From the NCBI RefSeq assembly GCF_005503015.1, contig NZ_SCOL01000002.1, positions 372,001 to 436,000 of the forward strand: 64,000 nt of DNA. Direction: 5' to 3'. Positions 9,632-21,167 of the stretch are shown here, piece after piece; within the stretch, counting starts at the first letter, position 1; every line of letters starts with the position of its first letter. Both the position numbers and the translations under genes were made by a program. The stretch comes from Bacillus sp. E(2018) (GTDB lineage Bacteria > Bacillota > Bacilli > Bacillales > Fictibacillaceae). A model generated the notes under the pieces. It saw only the letters and a program-made list of their open reading frames with translations, searched no databases and was not told the origin of the DNA.

Positions 9632-10924
9632 TTATGAATTCTTAAGCTCTTCCATCTCTTCCGCACCTAAGCTCTCACGCCACACTTTAGCACCAAGTCC
9701 TTTTAACTTATCAACTAAAGATTCATAGCCGCGATCGATGTGCTCAAGTCCAGAGATCTCTGTAACTCCTTCAGCCATCAGACCCGCTACTACAAGCGCT
9801 GCTCCAGCACGAAGGTCAGAAGCTTTTACTTTTGCGCCTTCAAGCTTCGCTGGCCCATTTATTATAGCAGAACGTCCTTCTACTTTCACATTCGCTCCCA
9901 TACGACGAAGTTCATCGATATGTTTGAAACGTGCACTGTAGATCGTATCTGTGACAATGCTCGTTCCTTCTGAGCTAGTTAAAAGTGAAGTGAACGGCTG
10001 CTGAAGATCCGTCGGAAACCCTGGATAGACGAGCGTTTTGATGTCAACGCTCTTCAGTGGATCTTTACCCCGATAAACGAGAACTTGATCGTCTTTTGTT
10101 TCGATATATACACCCATCTCTCTCAGTTTCGCAATGAGAGATTCTAAGTGTAGAGGAATCACGTTATCTAACAATACTTGCTGACCCATTGATGCAGCTA
10201 GAATCATGTAAGTTCCTGCTTCAATACGGTCAGGAATGATTGAGTGACGGCAGCCATGCATCTCATCGACACCATCGATACGAATAACATCTGTTCCTGC
10301 TCCTTTGATCTTAGCACCCATGCTTGTTAAAAGAGTAGCCACATCAATGATCTCAGGTTCTTTTGCTGCGTTTTCAATGATCGTTTGACCTTTTGCTCTT
10401 ACTGCTGCGAGCATGATGTTGATGGTCGCACCAACACTAACTACGTCTAAGTAGATTCGTGCACCAACGAGCTCGTCCGCGCGAAGATAAATGGCACCTT
10501 GCTCGTTCGTTACTTTTGCACCTAACGCTTCAAAGCCTTTGATGTGCTGATCGATCGGACGAGGTCCTAGATTACAGCCTCCTGGCAATCCAATGACCGC
10601 TTTTTTGAAACGACCAAGCATCGCACCCATCAGATAGTAAGAAGCACGAAGCTTTTTCACTTTTCCGCTTGGCAAAGGCATCGCAATCATTTTTTCAGGG
10701 TTAACCGTTAGAGTCTGATTCTCATCCAGGTAAGCTTCCCCTCCGATTTCCTCTAACAGATCACGTAGAATACGAACGTCTGATATGTTAGGCAAACCTT
10801 CAATGGTAACGGTAGATTCTGCTAATATCGTCGCGGGGATCAACGCCACCGCACTGTTTTTTGCTCCGCTTATATGGACCGTTCCTTCTAGAGGATAGCC
10901 CCCTTCAATCATCAGTTTTTCCAT
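9632..10924 (-). CDS. murA: UDP-N-acetylglucosamine 1-carboxyvinyltransferase
   Basis: 430 residues, full length. It transfers enolpyruvate from PEP to UDP-GlcNAc, the first committed step of peptidoglycan synthesis. The N-terminal [18 protein letters not shown] substrate loop is present, and the catalytic, fosfomycin-targeted cysteine is Cys117 in [11 protein letters not shown]. The duplicated alpha/beta barrel is complete. Its location between tal/fba and glpX corresponds to B. subtilis murAB (murZ), the second MurA paralogue of Bacillales, so a murAA copy is expected elsewhere. Confidence 0.95.
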   Translation of the reverse strand: MEKLMIEGGYPLEGTVHISGAKNSAVALIPATILAESTVTIEGLPNISDVRILRDLLEEIGGEAYLDENQTLTVNPEKMIAMPLPSGKVKKLRASYYLMGAMLGRFKKAVIGLPGGCNLGPRPIDQHIKGFEALGAKVTNEQGAIYLRADELVGARIYLDVVSVGATINIMLAAVRAKGQTIIENAAKEPEIIDVATLLTSMGAKIKGAGTDVIRIDGVDEMHGCRHSIIPDRIEAGTYMILAASMGQQVLLDNVIPLHLESLIAKLREMGVYIETKDDQVLVYRGKDPLKSVDIKTLVYPGFPTDLQQPFTSLLTSSEGTSIVTDTIYSARFKHIDELRRMGANVKVEGRSAIINGPAKLEGAKVKASDLRAGAALVVAGLMAEGVTEISGLEHIDRGYESLVDKLKGLGAKVWRESLGAEEMEELKNS

Positions 10925-11054
10925 GGTAAACTCCTTTCAGTAAGAGTCACAAAAGTTGTGATTGTGTTACCTTTTTAGATAGTACTATTATTTACCAATA
11001 TTTTCTTTTCATGTATGAAAATTTGAGTGTTTAAGGTAGCTTTATTTGAGAGTA

Positions 11055-11183
11055 GTCGATTTCCGCTCCAGGTTGCGCGCTTTCCATGGGGCGAACGGTG
11101 AGCCTCCTGCCGCTTTGCGCCATTAGGAGTCTCCACCAGTCCACTCGTCCCATAGGAGTCGGCAACCTTCCGCTACAATCAAC
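11055..11183. repeat. 128-bp hairpin element, copy a
   Basis: Plus orientation (TTTCCGCTCCAGG first). Ends GTCGATTTCCGC and AATCAAC are near-complementary, with the GCTTTGCGCC inner motif. Together with the inverted copy b it fills the 618-bp murA-tal gap, in which I see no gene. Confidence 0.85.
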
Positions 11184-11265
11184 TTGCAATGAAGATGAAA
11201 AAACAAAACTAAAAGGACGTACTTTTCTAAAAGAAAATCACTTTCAAATCTTGTCTTCTATGAAC

Positions 11266-11518
11266 GTTGATTGAAGTGTAAGATGCGAGACTCCTGTGGG
11301 ACAGGCGGGCAGTCCTCAAAGTGGAAGTGGCTCGTTAAGCCCCGACAAGCAAAAGTTGAATGGGCTAGGAAGGCGTACTTTGCCTTCTTGACCGTTTAAC
11401 TTTTGACCTCGAGGGGCTAGCCACTGTAACTAGCCAGGTGAGACACTTAAGAGTGAAACGTCCGAATGTGGCTCACGGCCTGCCCCACGGAAAGCGAGCA
11501 TCTGTAACGGAAATCAAC
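11266..11518. repeat. 128-bp hairpin element, copy b, with 125-bp nested insertion
   Basis: Reverse orientation relative to copy a. The left end is GTTGATTG and the right end AATCAAC. It is interrupted at 11313-11437 by a 125-bp insert flanked by CAG; without the insert it is 128 bp, like the others. Confidence 0.85.
11313..11437. mobile_element. 125-bp nested insertion, copy 1 (CAG duplication)
   Basis: Lies between CAG at 11310-11312 and CAG at 11435-11437. Contains AGCCCCGACAAGCAAAAGT and CCTCGAGGGGCTAG; the GGGGCT/AGCCCC ends can pair. The same 125-bp module is at 62008-62132 in copy j but at a different site of the host element. It has no coding capacity and so must be mobilised in trans, if at all. 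Confidence 0.7.
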
Positions 11519-11542
11519 CACTTCCAAAAGCAGTGTTTACAA

Positions 11543-12193
11543 TTACTTTCTATTCGCAGCGTCCCAGTCAGCTAGGAATTTCTCGATCCCTTGATCTGTT
11601 AGTGGATGCTTCACTAGTCCTTTAATTACGTTTGGTGGAATTGTTGCGATGTGCGCGCCTCGTAATGCCGCTTCTGTTACGTGAACAGGGTGGCGGATCG
11701 ATGCTGCGATGATCTCTGTTGGGATCTCATGAATCGCAAAAATTTGTGCCACTTGTGAAACAAGCTCCAAGCCATCTTGGCCGATATCATCTAAACGCCC
11801 TAAGAATGGTGATACATATGTTGCACCCGCACGAGCTGCAAGAAGTGCTTGGTTTGCATTAAAAATAAGCGTTACGTTTGTTTTAATGTTTTCATCAGAG
11901 AACGTTTTGACTGCTTTTAATCCGTCCAGTGTCATTGGAACTTTTACCGTGATGTTTGGTGCGATCTTCGCTAGTTCGCGACCTTCTGAAACCATTTCTT
12001 CATAAGAAGTTCCGATCACCTCAGCACTAACAGAACCCGGCACAAGGCTTGTGATTTCCTTCAGTCTTTCATGGAAATCAACGCCTTTTTCTTTAGCCAC
12101 TAAAGAAGGGTTCGTTGTTACTCCAGATAAAATGCCCAGGTCATAGGCTTCTTTAATATCATCAATGTTTGCAGTATCAATAAAGAATTTCAA
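11543..12193 (-). CDS. tal: Transaldolase (fructose-6-phosphate aldolase-like, class 3B)
   Basis: 216 residues from a TTG at 12193, with AGGAG 8 bp upstream giving [13 protein letters not shown]; the alternative GTG at 12202 overlaps the ribosome-binding site. A small TIM-barrel transaldolase with FIDTAN and GVTTNPSL motifs and the Schiff-base lysine about Lys84 in ITVKVPMT. It works in the non-oxidative pentose phosphate pathway. Position beside fba and murA corresponds to B. subtilis ywjH. Confidence 0.93.
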   Translation of the reverse strand: MKFFIDTANIDDIKEAYDLGILSGVTTNPSLVAKEKGVDFHERLKEITSLVPGSVSAEVIGTSYEEMVSEGRELAKIAPNITVKVPMTLDGLKAVKTFSDENIKTNVTLIFNANQALLAARAGATYVSPFLGRLDDIGQDGLELVSQVAQIFAIHEIPTEIIAASIRHPVHVTEAALRGAHIATIPPNVIKGLVKHPLTDQGIEKFLADWDAANRK

Positions 12194-12346
12194 AAATATC
12201 ACTCCTGTTTTTTTAAGTAGGTCTATCTTTTATATTCTTTTATAACATGTTCGTCTTCATACACGAAGGATTACGCTTACAAAACTTCGTAATAAATAGT
12301 TAATATCTATACGTGGATCGTATTTTTGCACTCTTATAGTGTAAAT

Positions 12347-12375
12347 GAAACCGCCTATGATGTATAGGCGGTTTC
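12347..12375 (-). terminator. fba terminator
   Basis: GAAACCGCCTAT and ATAGGCGGTTTC form a perfect 12-bp stem with a 5-nt loop, but the minus strand continues ATTTACAC rather than a U tract. Confidence 0.6.
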
Positions 12376-12390
12376 ATGAGAAAGGTTATA

Positions 12391-13254
12391 TTAAGCTTTG
12401 TTAGAAGAACCAAACTCACGCATTTTTCCAGCTACAGTAGCTTGGATCGCATCACGAGCTGCAGTTAAATAGCTACGTGGATCATACTTGTCTGGGTTAG
12501 ATCCGATGTATTCTTTAACTGCTTTGTGAGAAGCAATTTGGTTTTCTGTGTTTACGTTGATTTTAGCAGTTCCTAGAGAAATTGCTTTTTGGATATCTTT
12601 TGTTGGGATACCAGTACCACCATGAAGTACAAGAGGTACACCAGTTAGTTCCATTACTTCTTTCATGCGGTCAAATCCTAAGTTAGGCTCACCTTTGTAA
12701 GGTCCGTGAACAGATCCTAGTGCAGGCGCGAAACAGTCAACACCAGTTTCACGAACAAGTTGATCACACTCAGATGGGATCGCGTAAGCTGCATCTGCAT
12801 CTTCAACAACTAGATCATCTTCTTGTCCACCGATACGGCCAAGTTCTGCTTCAACAGAAACACCGTGGAAGTGAGCAAGCTCAACTACTTTTTTAGTAAG
12901 AGCGATATTCTCTTCTAATGGGTGGTGAGATCCGTCGATCATTACAGATGTGAAACCTGCATGAATCGCTTCAGCACACTTTTGGTAGCTAGAACCGTGG
13001 TCAAGGTGAATCGCTACAGGTACAGTTACTTTGTACTCTTCGATAAGAGCTTTAACCATAGCTACTACAAGCTTGAATCCGCCCATATAACGAGCAGCAC
13101 CTTCAGAAACACCAAGAATTACTGGAGATTTCTCTTCTTGTGCAGCCTTAAGGATCGCTTGAGTGAACTCAAGGTTGTTCAAGTTAAATTGACCAACTGC
13201 ATAATTTTCCGCTTTTGCTTTTTCAAGCATTTCTTTCATTGAAACTAAAGGCAT
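12391..13254 (-). CDS. fba: Fructose-bisphosphate aldolase, class II
   Basis: 287 residues from the ATG at 13254 ([10 protein letters not shown]), which has AAGGAGG upstream. Zn-dependent aldol cleavage of fructose 1,6-bisphosphate in glycolysis and gluconeogenesis. HLDHGSS carries the catalytic Asp and zinc histidine, [14 protein letters not shown] is the conserved loop, and [10 protein letters not shown] binds phosphate near the C-terminus. The order spo0F-fba-tal-murA is conserved in Bacillus. Confidence 0.96.
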   Translation of the reverse strand: MPLVSMKEMLEKAKAENYAVGQFNLNNLEFTQAILKAAQEEKSPVILGVSEGAARYMGGFKLVVAMVKALIEEYKVTVPVAIHLDHGSSYQKCAEAIHAGFTSVMIDGSHHPLEENIALTKKVVELAHFHGVSVEAELGRIGGQEDDLVVEDADAAYAIPSECDQLVRETGVDCFAPALGSVHGPYKGEPNLGFDRMKEVMELTGVPLVLHGGTGIPTKDIQKAISLGTAKINVNTENQIASHKAVKEYIGSNPDKYDPRSYLTAARDAIQATVAGKMREFGSSNKA

Positions 13255-13503
13255 AGTAATGTCCTCCTTAGATATTGGCACGAGCAGACCAACTACATTT
13301 TTGTATAGTATATTTGCTGAAATGCGCATACACAGCAAAAAGAAGCCACTTTAGTTTACCTTTCATGGCGTCTTGCTAAACATTTCATTATGCTCATATT
13401 TCATTCTAGTATAGCATACCAATATCGCCTGAAAACCGCAACACATCAACGTTTTCGGGGTGTAACCGCTATCATTGCCGACACACCAGCATTTCTTAAT
13501 CTT

Positions 13504-13881
13504 TTATGATGATGGCGTGTTTAATGGAAGTTCTTTCCTAACAGCTGCGCGAATCTCATCAATATCAAAAGGTTTTGCAAAATGAGTGATAGCTCCCAAC
13601 TTCATAGCCTCATGAATCATGTCCAGCTCACCATAAGCGGTCATGATGATCACTTGAATCGTCTCATCATGTTTTTTTACACGACGAAGAATCTCTAAGC
13701 CATCCATTCCAGGAATTTTCATATCTAAAATGACAAGATCAGGGCGGTCTTTCTCTACAATCGAAAGAGCTTGTACACCGTTCGCTGCCTGATACGTCTT
13801 ATAACCTTCTTTTTGAAAGATTTCGTTCAAAAGAATCCTGATGCCATACTGATCGTCTACAATTAAAATTTTCCCGCTCAT
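13504..13881 (-). CDS. spo0F: Sporulation phosphorelay response regulator Spo0F
   Basis: 125 residues, a single receiver domain with no output domain. Acidic pocket DD at 9-10, phosphoacceptor Asp53 ([10 protein letters not shown]), the Thr of IIMTAYGE and the Lys of HFAKPFD are all present. It takes phosphate from sporulation kinases and passes it to Spo0B in the phosphorelay to Spo0A. Sequence is very close to B. subtilis Spo0F. A sigma-H type promoter lies at 13934-13961, as expected. Confidence 0.97.
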   Translation of the reverse strand: MSGKILIVDDQYGIRILLNEIFQKEGYKTYQAANGVQALSIVEKDRPDLVILDMKIPGMDGLEILRRVKKHDETIQVIIMTAYGELDMIHEAMKLGAITHFAKPFDIDEIRAAVRKELPLNTPSS

Positions 13882-13933
13882 TATTGCTCACCTCATCTAG
13901 AGTTTCTTTACAAAACCATTTTGTCCCTATACC

Positions 13934-13961
13934 ATTCGAGACACAGGATACGAATTCCTGC
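13934..13961 (-). promoter_or_regulatory. Sigma-H-type promoter of spo0F
   Basis: Reading the minus strand, GCAGGAATT (-35, matches RNAGGAWWW) is followed after 12 bp by CTCGAAT (-10, matches NNGAAT). It lies about 50-80 bp upstream of the spo0F ATG. B. subtilis spo0F is known to have a sigma-H promoter. Confidence 0.65.
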
Positions 13962-14051
13962 TGTTTCCGATGATTTGTATTGTTAAATTAAGTATACTAA
14001 ATTAATAAACAAAAACACGATGATTTGAAAAAAAGTAAGGAGTTCTTTTTC

Positions 14052-14594
14052 ATGTTAAAAATATTTTCAACACAAGTCGCAGGATTGCTAAAATCCATTT
14101 CTGATAAAGAAGAACAGTCGATCGAAGAAGCTTCACGTTTGTTGGCACAAAGCGTACTTTCTGAAGGAACTGTCTATTTTAAAGGCTTTGATGAGATGGA
14201 AGCCGTTGTAAGTGAAGCACTATATGGAGAGAATAAATTTCGCGCCGGGGCTGATTTTTCAGATGTAGAGTCAACTGATCTGTTGCCAGTCGATAGCGTA
14301 GTAGTGGCTTCGCGCTTTTTAGACGACGAAAAACCTGTAGCACTTTGTTCAGAAGTTAGAAAAATTACGGATTGTAATATCATTTTGATAGGCGGACGTC
14401 GAAAAGATGCCGATATGGAAGCGAATCCTGATGATTTAGCCGATATCGTGATTGATACGAAAGCCGTTCGTGGATTGGTGCCGCTTGATGATGGTTCACG
14501 ACTAGGTTTTCCATCTGGATTGACCGCTTTATTCGCCTATTACGCCCTATTTTTAACGACAGAAGAGATTTTGGAAGAATACGATGAAGAATAA
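14052..14594 (+). CDS. ywjG: DUF2529 family protein (YwjG-like)
   Basis: 180 residues from the ATG at 14052, which has AAGGAG 9 bp upstream; the open frame begins slightly earlier at 14025. The sequence resembles a SIS-like or sugar-phosphate-binding alpha/beta fold (INIILIGGRR-type strand, FPSGLTALFAYYALFLTTEEIL at the C-terminus). No catalytic motif is evident. It lies between spo0F and pyrG in the opposite direction, exactly as ywjG does in B. subtilis. Function unknown. Confidence 0.85.
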   Translation: MLKIFSTQVAGLLKSISDKEEQSIEEASRLLAQSVLSEGTVYFKGFDEMEAVVSEALYGENKFRAGADFSDVESTDLLPVDSVVVASRFLDDEKPVALCSEVRKITDCNIILIGGRRKDADMEANPDDLADIVIDTKAVRGLVPLDDGSRLGFPSGLTALFAYYALFLTTEEILEEYDEE

Positions 14595-14601
14595 TGAGGA
14601 G

Positions 14602-14628
14602 GCTTGGCTTTATGCCAAGTTTTTTTTG
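14602..14628 (+). terminator. ywjG terminator
   Basis: GCTTGGC and GCCAAGT around a TTTAT loop, followed by eight T residues. Confidence 0.85.
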
Positions 14629-14699
14629 TTTTGTGAGTAAGATTTTTTATACCCGCCCGGGTAACCTCACTGTTTTTTCGAGAAATATCTGCAATAATC

Positions 14700-14790
14700 C
14701 GGCGAATTATGATATTATTCCGGCGAGTTTTTACGTTATTTCAGCGAGTTTTGCCCATATATCGGCGAGTCGATCTATTTCGACAATTAT
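14700..14790. repeat. 21-bp-period repeat array 2 (CGGCGAGTTTT family)
   Basis: The core CGGCGA(A/G)TTNT starts at 14700, 14721, 14742 (CAGCGA) and 14763, exactly 21 bp apart. Trailing CGAT at 14771 and CGAC at 14781 are spaced 10 bp. It lies between the convergent ywjG and pyrG genes and their terminators. Confidence 0.7.
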
Positions 14791-14828
14791 CCAAAGAACA
14801 AATACCCCACCCTCACAAGCTAATCTAT

Positions 14829-14866
14829 AAAAAAACGGCAGCTCCCACTGAATAGGAAGCTGCCGG
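14829..14866 (-). terminator. pyrG terminator
   Basis: Minus-strand CGGCAGCT and AGCTGCCG form the stem, followed by TTTTTT. Confidence 0.85.
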
Positions 14867-14872
14867 CCATAA

Positions 14873-16567
<1,695 letters not shown>

Positions 16568-16575
16568 TCAGCCGT

Positions 16576-16628
16576 AAAAAAACAAAAAGCAAAAGACACT
16601 TCCCCTATGGTTAGGGGGCACTTTTGCT
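16576..16628 (-). terminator. pyrG leader attenuator hairpin
   Basis: Minus-strand AGCAAAAG pairs with CTTTTGCT, and GCCCCCT with AGGGG, giving a long hairpin followed by TTTTTG and eight T residues. It lies between the pyrG promoter and start codon, so it must be bypassed for expression. The CCCCC on the ascending arm could pair with extra G residues added at the 5' end of the transcript. Confidence 0.75.
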
Positions 16629-16674
16629 TTGATATCATATAAAATTAGTCTTTTAAATAAAAGATACAGGAATA

Positions 16675-16714
16675 GCCCAAAAAGAATATTACCCGAGTAT
16701 AGAGCACATGTCAA
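16675..16714 (-). promoter_or_regulatory. pyrG promoter with GGGC initiation sequence
   Basis: TTGACA (16714-16709), a 17-bp spacer and TAATAT (16691-16686), then seven bases to GGGC (16678-16675). This is a near-consensus sigma-A promoter with the initial sequence known for CTP-sensitive reiterative transcription at B. subtilis pyrG. Confidence 0.8.
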
Positions 16715-16797
16715 GATGATCTATGAGAATCCATCTTTTAGTGTGACAAGCTTGTGAAACGGTAGCCCAGCTTCGGAAATTACGAGTTTTGAGCATG

Positions 16798-16845
16798 ATT
16801 CCACGTGTTTCCGCTTTGAATCCAAAAGTTTTTTCCTTCGATCCG
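16798..16845. repeat. 21-bp-period repeat array 3 (short, AATCC family)
   Basis: ATTCC at 16798, AATCC at 16819 and GATCC at 16840 are 21 bp apart; the middle unit continues AAAAGTTTT like arrays 1 and 7. It ends 22 bp from the rpoE terminator. It is the shortest and least certain array. Confidence 0.5.
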
Positions 16846-16861
16846 AGTTACATCCAAAAAA

Positions 16862-16892
16862 CAAAAACCAGCGCCACAAGGGCACTGGTTTT
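16862..16892 (-). terminator. rpoE terminator
   Basis: Minus-strand AACCAGTGCC pairs with GGCGCTGGTT, then TTTTG. Confidence 0.8.
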
Positions 16893-16911
16893 CACAAACT
16901 CACAATGAGGC

Positions 16912-17436
16912 TTACAGTTCTTCTTCCTCATCTGCATCTTCATCTTCGTCTTCTTCGTCGAAGTCTTCATCTTCTTCATCGAATTCTAATTCTTCTTCAT
17001 CATCGTCATCGTCATCATCGTCGTCAGAAAGATCATCGTCTTCATCAACGAACTCATCTTCCACTTCCAACTCATCGAAGTCTTCATCATCGAAGTCCTC
17101 TTCAAAGTCATAGTCATCTTCAGACGCTTTTTTACGTTTTGTTGGTTTGTTCGTTGCACCAAGTTCCTCTTCAGAGCTCTCAACCGGGTACCACGTTTTT
17201 AATCCCCATTTATTATCGCCTAGTGAAACGAATCGGCCGTCAATGTTCATATCTGTGTAAAAATACGCAATTCGGTTTTCCACAGCTGTTTTAGACAAAC
17301 CTTTGATTTCAGCGATCTGTTTAACTAAATCATAGAATTGAACAGGTTGCTTAGCATTTTGCAAAATTTCAAATGCGATTTCGACCATTGACATTTCAAC
17401 GACTTGTTCTTTCGTGTACGTGTTCAACATAGCCAC
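16912..17436 (-). CDS. rpoE: DNA-directed RNA polymerase delta subunit
   Basis: About 174 residues. The GTG at 17436 has AAGGAAG 7 bp upstream; an ATG two codons later is the alternative. The N-terminal winged-helix HARE-HTH domain (about 1-90, SMVEIAFEILQ to FYTDMNIDGRFVSLGDNKWGLKTWYP) binds core RNA polymerase. The C-terminal half is almost entirely Asp/Glu, a disordered acidic tail that displaces nucleic acid and speeds recycling in Firmicutes. The tail is coded by repetitive GAT/GAA triplets that create spurious open frames on the other strand. Confidence 0.95.
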   Translation of the reverse strand: MAMLNTYTKEQVVEMSMVEIAFEILQNAKQPVQFYDLVKQIAEIKGLSKTAVENRIAYFYTDMNIDGRFVSLGDNKWGLKTWYPVESSEEELGATNKPTKRKKASEDDYDFEEDFDDEDFDELEVEDEFVDEDDDLSDDDDDDDDDEEELEFDEEDEDFDEEDEDEDADEEEEL

Positions 17437-17616
17437 ATCGGCACTTCCTTTCCTTCTCCACACTCATTTATATCAACACATTGTGCTCATTCTTTAGAAG
17501 AATCATACTCTTCATTATAAACAAATCCCATGGGTATATGCCAGTAGTAATCTATCTTTTTTCCATAAAAGGTTTTGTAAAAGGTGTAAGGTAGGGCTTC
17601 GGTGCTTTTGAAAGTA

Positions 17617-17744
17617 GTTGATTTCCGCTCCAGGTTGCTCGCTTTCCGCGGGGCAGGCGGTGAGCCACTTGCCGCTTCGCGCCCTAAAGTGTCTCACCTG
17701 ACCGCTTGTCCCGCAGGAGTCTCGCACCTTGCGCTCCAATCAAC
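17617..17744. repeat. 128-bp hairpin element, copy c
   Basis: Plus orientation, 128 bp, ends GTTGATTTCCGC and CAATCAAC. It contains GCTTTCCGCGGGGCAGG and CCGCAGGAGTCTCGC. It lies in the rpoE-icmF gap, which otherwise holds only the icmF terminator. Confidence 0.88.
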
Positions 17745-17845
17745 TTGCATAGGAGTTATATAAAGAAGCTTAAAACAACAACCTTTAAAAAAACTACATT
17801 TTAAGAGAGTAGTTCTATAAGGAGTGATACAATCATAAACTCTCG

Positions 17846-17878
17846 CAAAGAAAAGAGAACCGCTCAAAACGGCTCTCT
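17846..17878 (-). terminator. icmF terminator
   Basis: Minus-strand GAGAGCCG and CGGTTCTC form the stem, followed by TTTTCTTT. It marks the end of the acyl-CoA gene cluster. Confidence 0.75.
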
Positions 17879-17888
17879 CCATATTTCA

Positions 17889-20800
17889 CTACATGTTTCT
17901 TCTATACTTTCCGCCTACTTCATAGAGCGCACTCGTGATCTGACCGAGGCTTGCATATTTTACGGTGTGCATGAGCTCATCGAAAATGTTTCCGCCGGAT
18001 AGCGCAACATTTTTTAGACGTTTAAGAGCGTCACCCGCTTGGTCTTTGCTAGACTCTTGGAACGCGTTTAAATTTTGGATCTGCTGCTCTTTTTCATCTT
18101 TCGTCGCACGTGCGAGCTGCATATTGAACTCTTCTTCTGACGGTGGATTCGGGTTCAGGTACGTGTTCACGCCGATGATTGGAAGAGATCCGTCATGCTT
18201 TTTCATTTCATAATACATCGATTCTTCTTGAATCTTTCCGCGCTGATACTGCGTTTCCATCGCACCAAGCACGCCGCCTCTTGTGTTCATGCGCTCGAAC
18301 TCTTGAAGAACCATCTCTTCTACGAGGTCGGTTAACTCTTCGATGATGAACGAGCCTTGAAGCGAGTTCTCATTACGAGCCAAACCAAGCTCTTTTGTAA
18401 TGATCATCTGAATCGCCATCGCGCGGCGAACGGATTCTTCCGTTGGCGTTGTGATCGCTTCGTCATACGAGTTCGTGTGAAGCGAGTTACAGTTATCATA
18501 AAGTGCCATCAACGCTTGAAGCGTTGTACGAATATCGTTAAAATCAATCTCTTGCGCGTGTAATGAACGTCCAGAAGTTTGAATGTGGTATTTCAGCTTC
18601 TGGCTGCGCTCGTTTGCTTTGTATTTATCGCGCATTACCGTTGCCCAAATTCGGCGAGCGACACGGCCGATTACGCTATATTCTGGATCGAGGCCGTTTG
18701 AGAAGAAAAACGATAAGTTAGGTGCGAATGCGTTAATATCCATTCCACGGCTTAAATAATATTCAACGTACGTAAAGCCGTTCGCAAGTGTAAACGCGAG
18801 CTGCGTGATCGGGTTCGCTCCAGCTTCCGCGATATGGTAGCCAGAGATCGAAACCGAATAATAATTGCGCACTTGATGATCGATAAAGTATTGCTGAATA
18901 TCACCCATCATGCGAAGTGCGAATTCCGTAGAGAAGATACATGTGTTCTGTCCTTGATCTTCTTTTAGGATGTCCGCTTGAACCGTTCCACGAACAGAGG
19001 CAAGGGTCTTCTCTTTAATCTCACTGTATTCTGCTTCGTTCGGTTGTCGGCCGTTCGTATCCGCAAAAATCTTCACTTGCTGATCGATCGCCGTGTTCAT
19101 AAACATAGCAAGAATGATTGGTGCCGGACCGTTGATCGTCATCGAAACTGATGTAGAAGGTGCGATTAGGTCAAAGCCGTCATACAGCTTCTTCATGTCG
19201 TTCAGCGTACAGATGCTCACACCGCTCTCTCCGACTTTTCCGTAGATGTCCGGTCGGTGATCTGGATCTTCTCCATAAAGCGTTACTGAATCAAACGCTG
19301 TACTCAAGCGCTTCGCGTCATCATCTTTGGATAGATAATGGAATCGGCGGTTCGTACGTTCAGGAGTACCTTCTCCAGCAAACTGACGCTTCGGATCTTC
19401 CCCTTTGCGTTTAAAAGGAAACACTCCCGCTGTATATGGGAACGAACCTGGCACGTTCTCTTTCATGATCCATTTTACGATGTCTCCCCAGTCCTCAAAC
19501 TTTGGAAGAGCAACCTTGGGAATATCAAGACCAGAAAGACTTTTCGTCGTCAGCTCTGTTACGATCTCTTTGTCGCGAATCTTTGTTACGAATTCTTTTT
19601 TGCTATACATTTCTTTTAACGCTGGCCATTCTTTTAGCATTTTTGATGTCGTTGGCAACAATTGCTCTTCAACTTTTTCAAGCGCTTTATTTAACGACGT
19701 TTCTACTTCTTCACCTGCAGCGTCGTACTCTCTTACTGTTTCAAGCGTCCCTTGAATCTGGAACGACTTGCGAGCTAGTTTCGCCTGCTCATTCACCGTT
19801 TCATGGTATTTACGAACCGTTTGTGCGATCTCATTTAAGTACTGAGCACGTTCACCTGGAATGATGACGTTCTTTTTCGCGGTCATCGCCTCCGCTGCAG
19901 GCTGGATGCCCCAGTCCATACCTGACTTTTCTTCGATCACTTTCATCAAGTGATAAAAAAGGACGTTCGTTCCGGCATCGTTAAACTGACTCGCGATCGT
20001 TCCATAAACCGGCATCTCATCAAGGTCTTTATCAAACCAGTTGCGAGAACGCTGATATTGCTTCTTCACATCACGAAGTGCATCTTCAGAGCCTTTGCGC
20101 TCAAACTTGTTGATGGCAATAATATCTGCATAATCGATCATATCGATCTTTTCTAATTGCGATGGTGCACCAAACTCACTCGTCATCACATATAGCGAAG
20201 CATCTGAGATCTCTGAGATTCCAGCGTCACCTTGGCCGATTCCGCTCGTCTCCACTACGATCAGATCAAATCCAGCAGCTTTCGTAACAGCGATTGCATC
20301 TTTAATCGCATCTGAAAGCTCAGATCGAGATCCTCGTGTTGCAAGTGAACGCATGTACACACGCGGATGATAGATCGCGTTCATACGGATTCTGTCCCCT
20401 AAAAGAGCTCCACCCGTTTTTTGTTTTGTCGGATCAATGGAAATGATCGCAATCGTCTTGTCTTCACACTCGTTTAAGAAGCGTCGAACGAGCTCATCGG
20501 TTAATGAACTTTTTCCCGCTCCCCCTGTTCCTGTGATTCCAAGAACCGGCACTTGTTTTTGCAGACTCTTCAACTCATTTAACGTCTGTTCAGCCGTTGC
20601 TGCGATCTCCTCTGGCGCTTGCTTCACGTTTTCCGCTAACGTGATCAAACGTGAAACTGAGCGAACGTCTTTTTCTTTCACTTTTTCAATCTCATCTGTT
20701 AAAGAGGTAACCGTCGGAAAATCACACTCTTCTACCATTTTATTGATCATGCCTTGCAGTCCTAGCAATCTTCCATCTTCCGGTGAAAAGATGCGTGTGA

Positions 20801-21152
20801 CACCATAAGCATGCAGCTCTTTGATCTCAGGTGGGATAATTACTCCACCGCCGCCACCAAAGACTTTGATGTGTCCTGCACCGCGTTCTTTTAATAGATC
20901 GATCATGTATTTAAAATACTCAACGTGTCCGCCTTGATAAGAAGAAATCGCGATTCCTTGCACATCCTCTTGAATGGCTGCACTCACCACTTCATCTACA
21001 GAACGGTTGTGTCCGAGGTGGATGACCTCACAGCCGTTCGACTGAATGATTCTTCGCATGATGTTAATCGACGCATCGTGACCATCAAAAAGACTGGAAG
21101 CGGTTACAAATCGAACCGGATTCTTAGGCCGGTAAATATCGGTTTGAGTCAT
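17889..21152 (-). CDS. icmF: Fused isobutyryl-CoA mutase IcmF
   Basis: About 1087 residues from the ATG at 21152 (AAAGGA 8 bp upstream); an ATG at 21161 adds three. Adenosylcobalamin-dependent interconversion of isobutyryl-CoA and n-butyryl-CoA. Order: B12-binding domain with DGHDAS (cobalt-ligand His near 25), MeaB-like GTPase chaperone domain with P-loop GTGGAGKS near 208-215, then the TIM-barrel substrate domain (about 540-1087) with [14 protein letters not shown] and [15 protein letters not shown]. The fusion of both domains with the GTPase between them is the IcmF signature. It is the last gene of the acyl-CoA cluster. Confidence 0.93.
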   Translation of the reverse strand: MTQTDIYRPKNPVRFVTASSLFDGHDASINIMRRIIQSNGCEVIHLGHNRSVDEVVSAAIQEDVQGIAISSYQGGHVEYFKYMIDLLKERGAGHIKVFGGGGGVIIPPEIKELHAYGVTRIFSPEDGRLLGLQGMINKMVEECDFPTVTSLTDEIEKVKEKDVRSVSRLITLAENVKQAPEEIAATAEQTLNELKSLQKQVPVLGITGTGGAGKSSLTDELVRRFLNECEDKTIAIISIDPTKQKTGGALLGDRIRMNAIYHPRVYMRSLATRGSRSELSDAIKDAIAVTKAAGFDLIVVETSGIGQGDAGISEISDASLYVMTSEFGAPSQLEKIDMIDYADIIAINKFERKGSEDALRDVKKQYQRSRNWFDKDLDEMPVYGTIASQFNDAGTNVLFYHLMKVIEEKSGMDWGIQPAAEAMTAKKNVIIPGERAQYLNEIAQTVRKYHETVNEQAKLARKSFQIQGTLETVREYDAAGEEVETSLNKALEKVEEQLLPTTSKMLKEWPALKEMYSKKEFVTKIRDKEIVTELTTKSLSGLDIPKVALPKFEDWGDIVKWIMKENVPGSFPYTAGVFPFKRKGEDPKRQFAGEGTPERTNRRFHYLSKDDDAKRLSTAFDSVTLYGEDPDHRPDIYGKVGESGVSICTLNDMKKLYDGFDLIAPSTSVSMTINGPAPIILAMFMNTAIDQQVKIFADTNGRQPNEAEYSEIKEKTLASVRGTVQADILKEDQGQNTCIFSTEFALRMMGDIQQYFIDHQVRNYYSVSISGYHIAEAGANPITQLAFTLANGFTYVEYYLSRGMDINAFAPNLSFFFSNGLDPEYSVIGRVARRIWATVMRDKYKANERSQKLKYHIQTSGRSLHAQEIDFNDIRTTLQALMALYDNCNSLHTNSYDEAITTPTEESVRRAMAIQMIITKELGLARNENSLQGSFIIEELTDLVEEMVLQEFERMNTRGGVLGAMETQYQRGKIQEESMYYEMKKHDGSLPIIGVNTYLNPNPPSEEEFNMQLARATKDEKEQQIQNLNAFQESSKDQAGDALKRLKNVALSGGNIFDELMHTVKYASLGQITSALYEVGGKYRRNM

Positions 21153-21167
21153 TTCATTCATCCTTTC

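Noticed and set aside
12267..12282. cre-like sequence upstream of tal (GGATTACGCTTACA)
   Set aside because: Three mismatches to the CcpA consensus, including two in the conserved left half.
14594..14830. 78-residue plus-strand frame with a 7-residue repeating pattern (PASFYVI, SASFAHI)
   Set aside because: It is the translation of the 21-bp-period array 2; 21 bp equals seven codons, so any frame looks heptad-repeated. Other arrays with 20-bp steps break frame, and start overlaps the ywjG stop without support.
16905..17294. 129-residue His/Leu-rich plus-strand frame
   Set aside because: Complement of the GAT/GAA-rich acidic tail of rpoE.
17515..17739. Arg/Ser-rich frames such as RDSCGTSGQ...PAESEQPGAEINYF
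   Set aside because: These are translations of the 128-bp hairpin element and recur at each copy.
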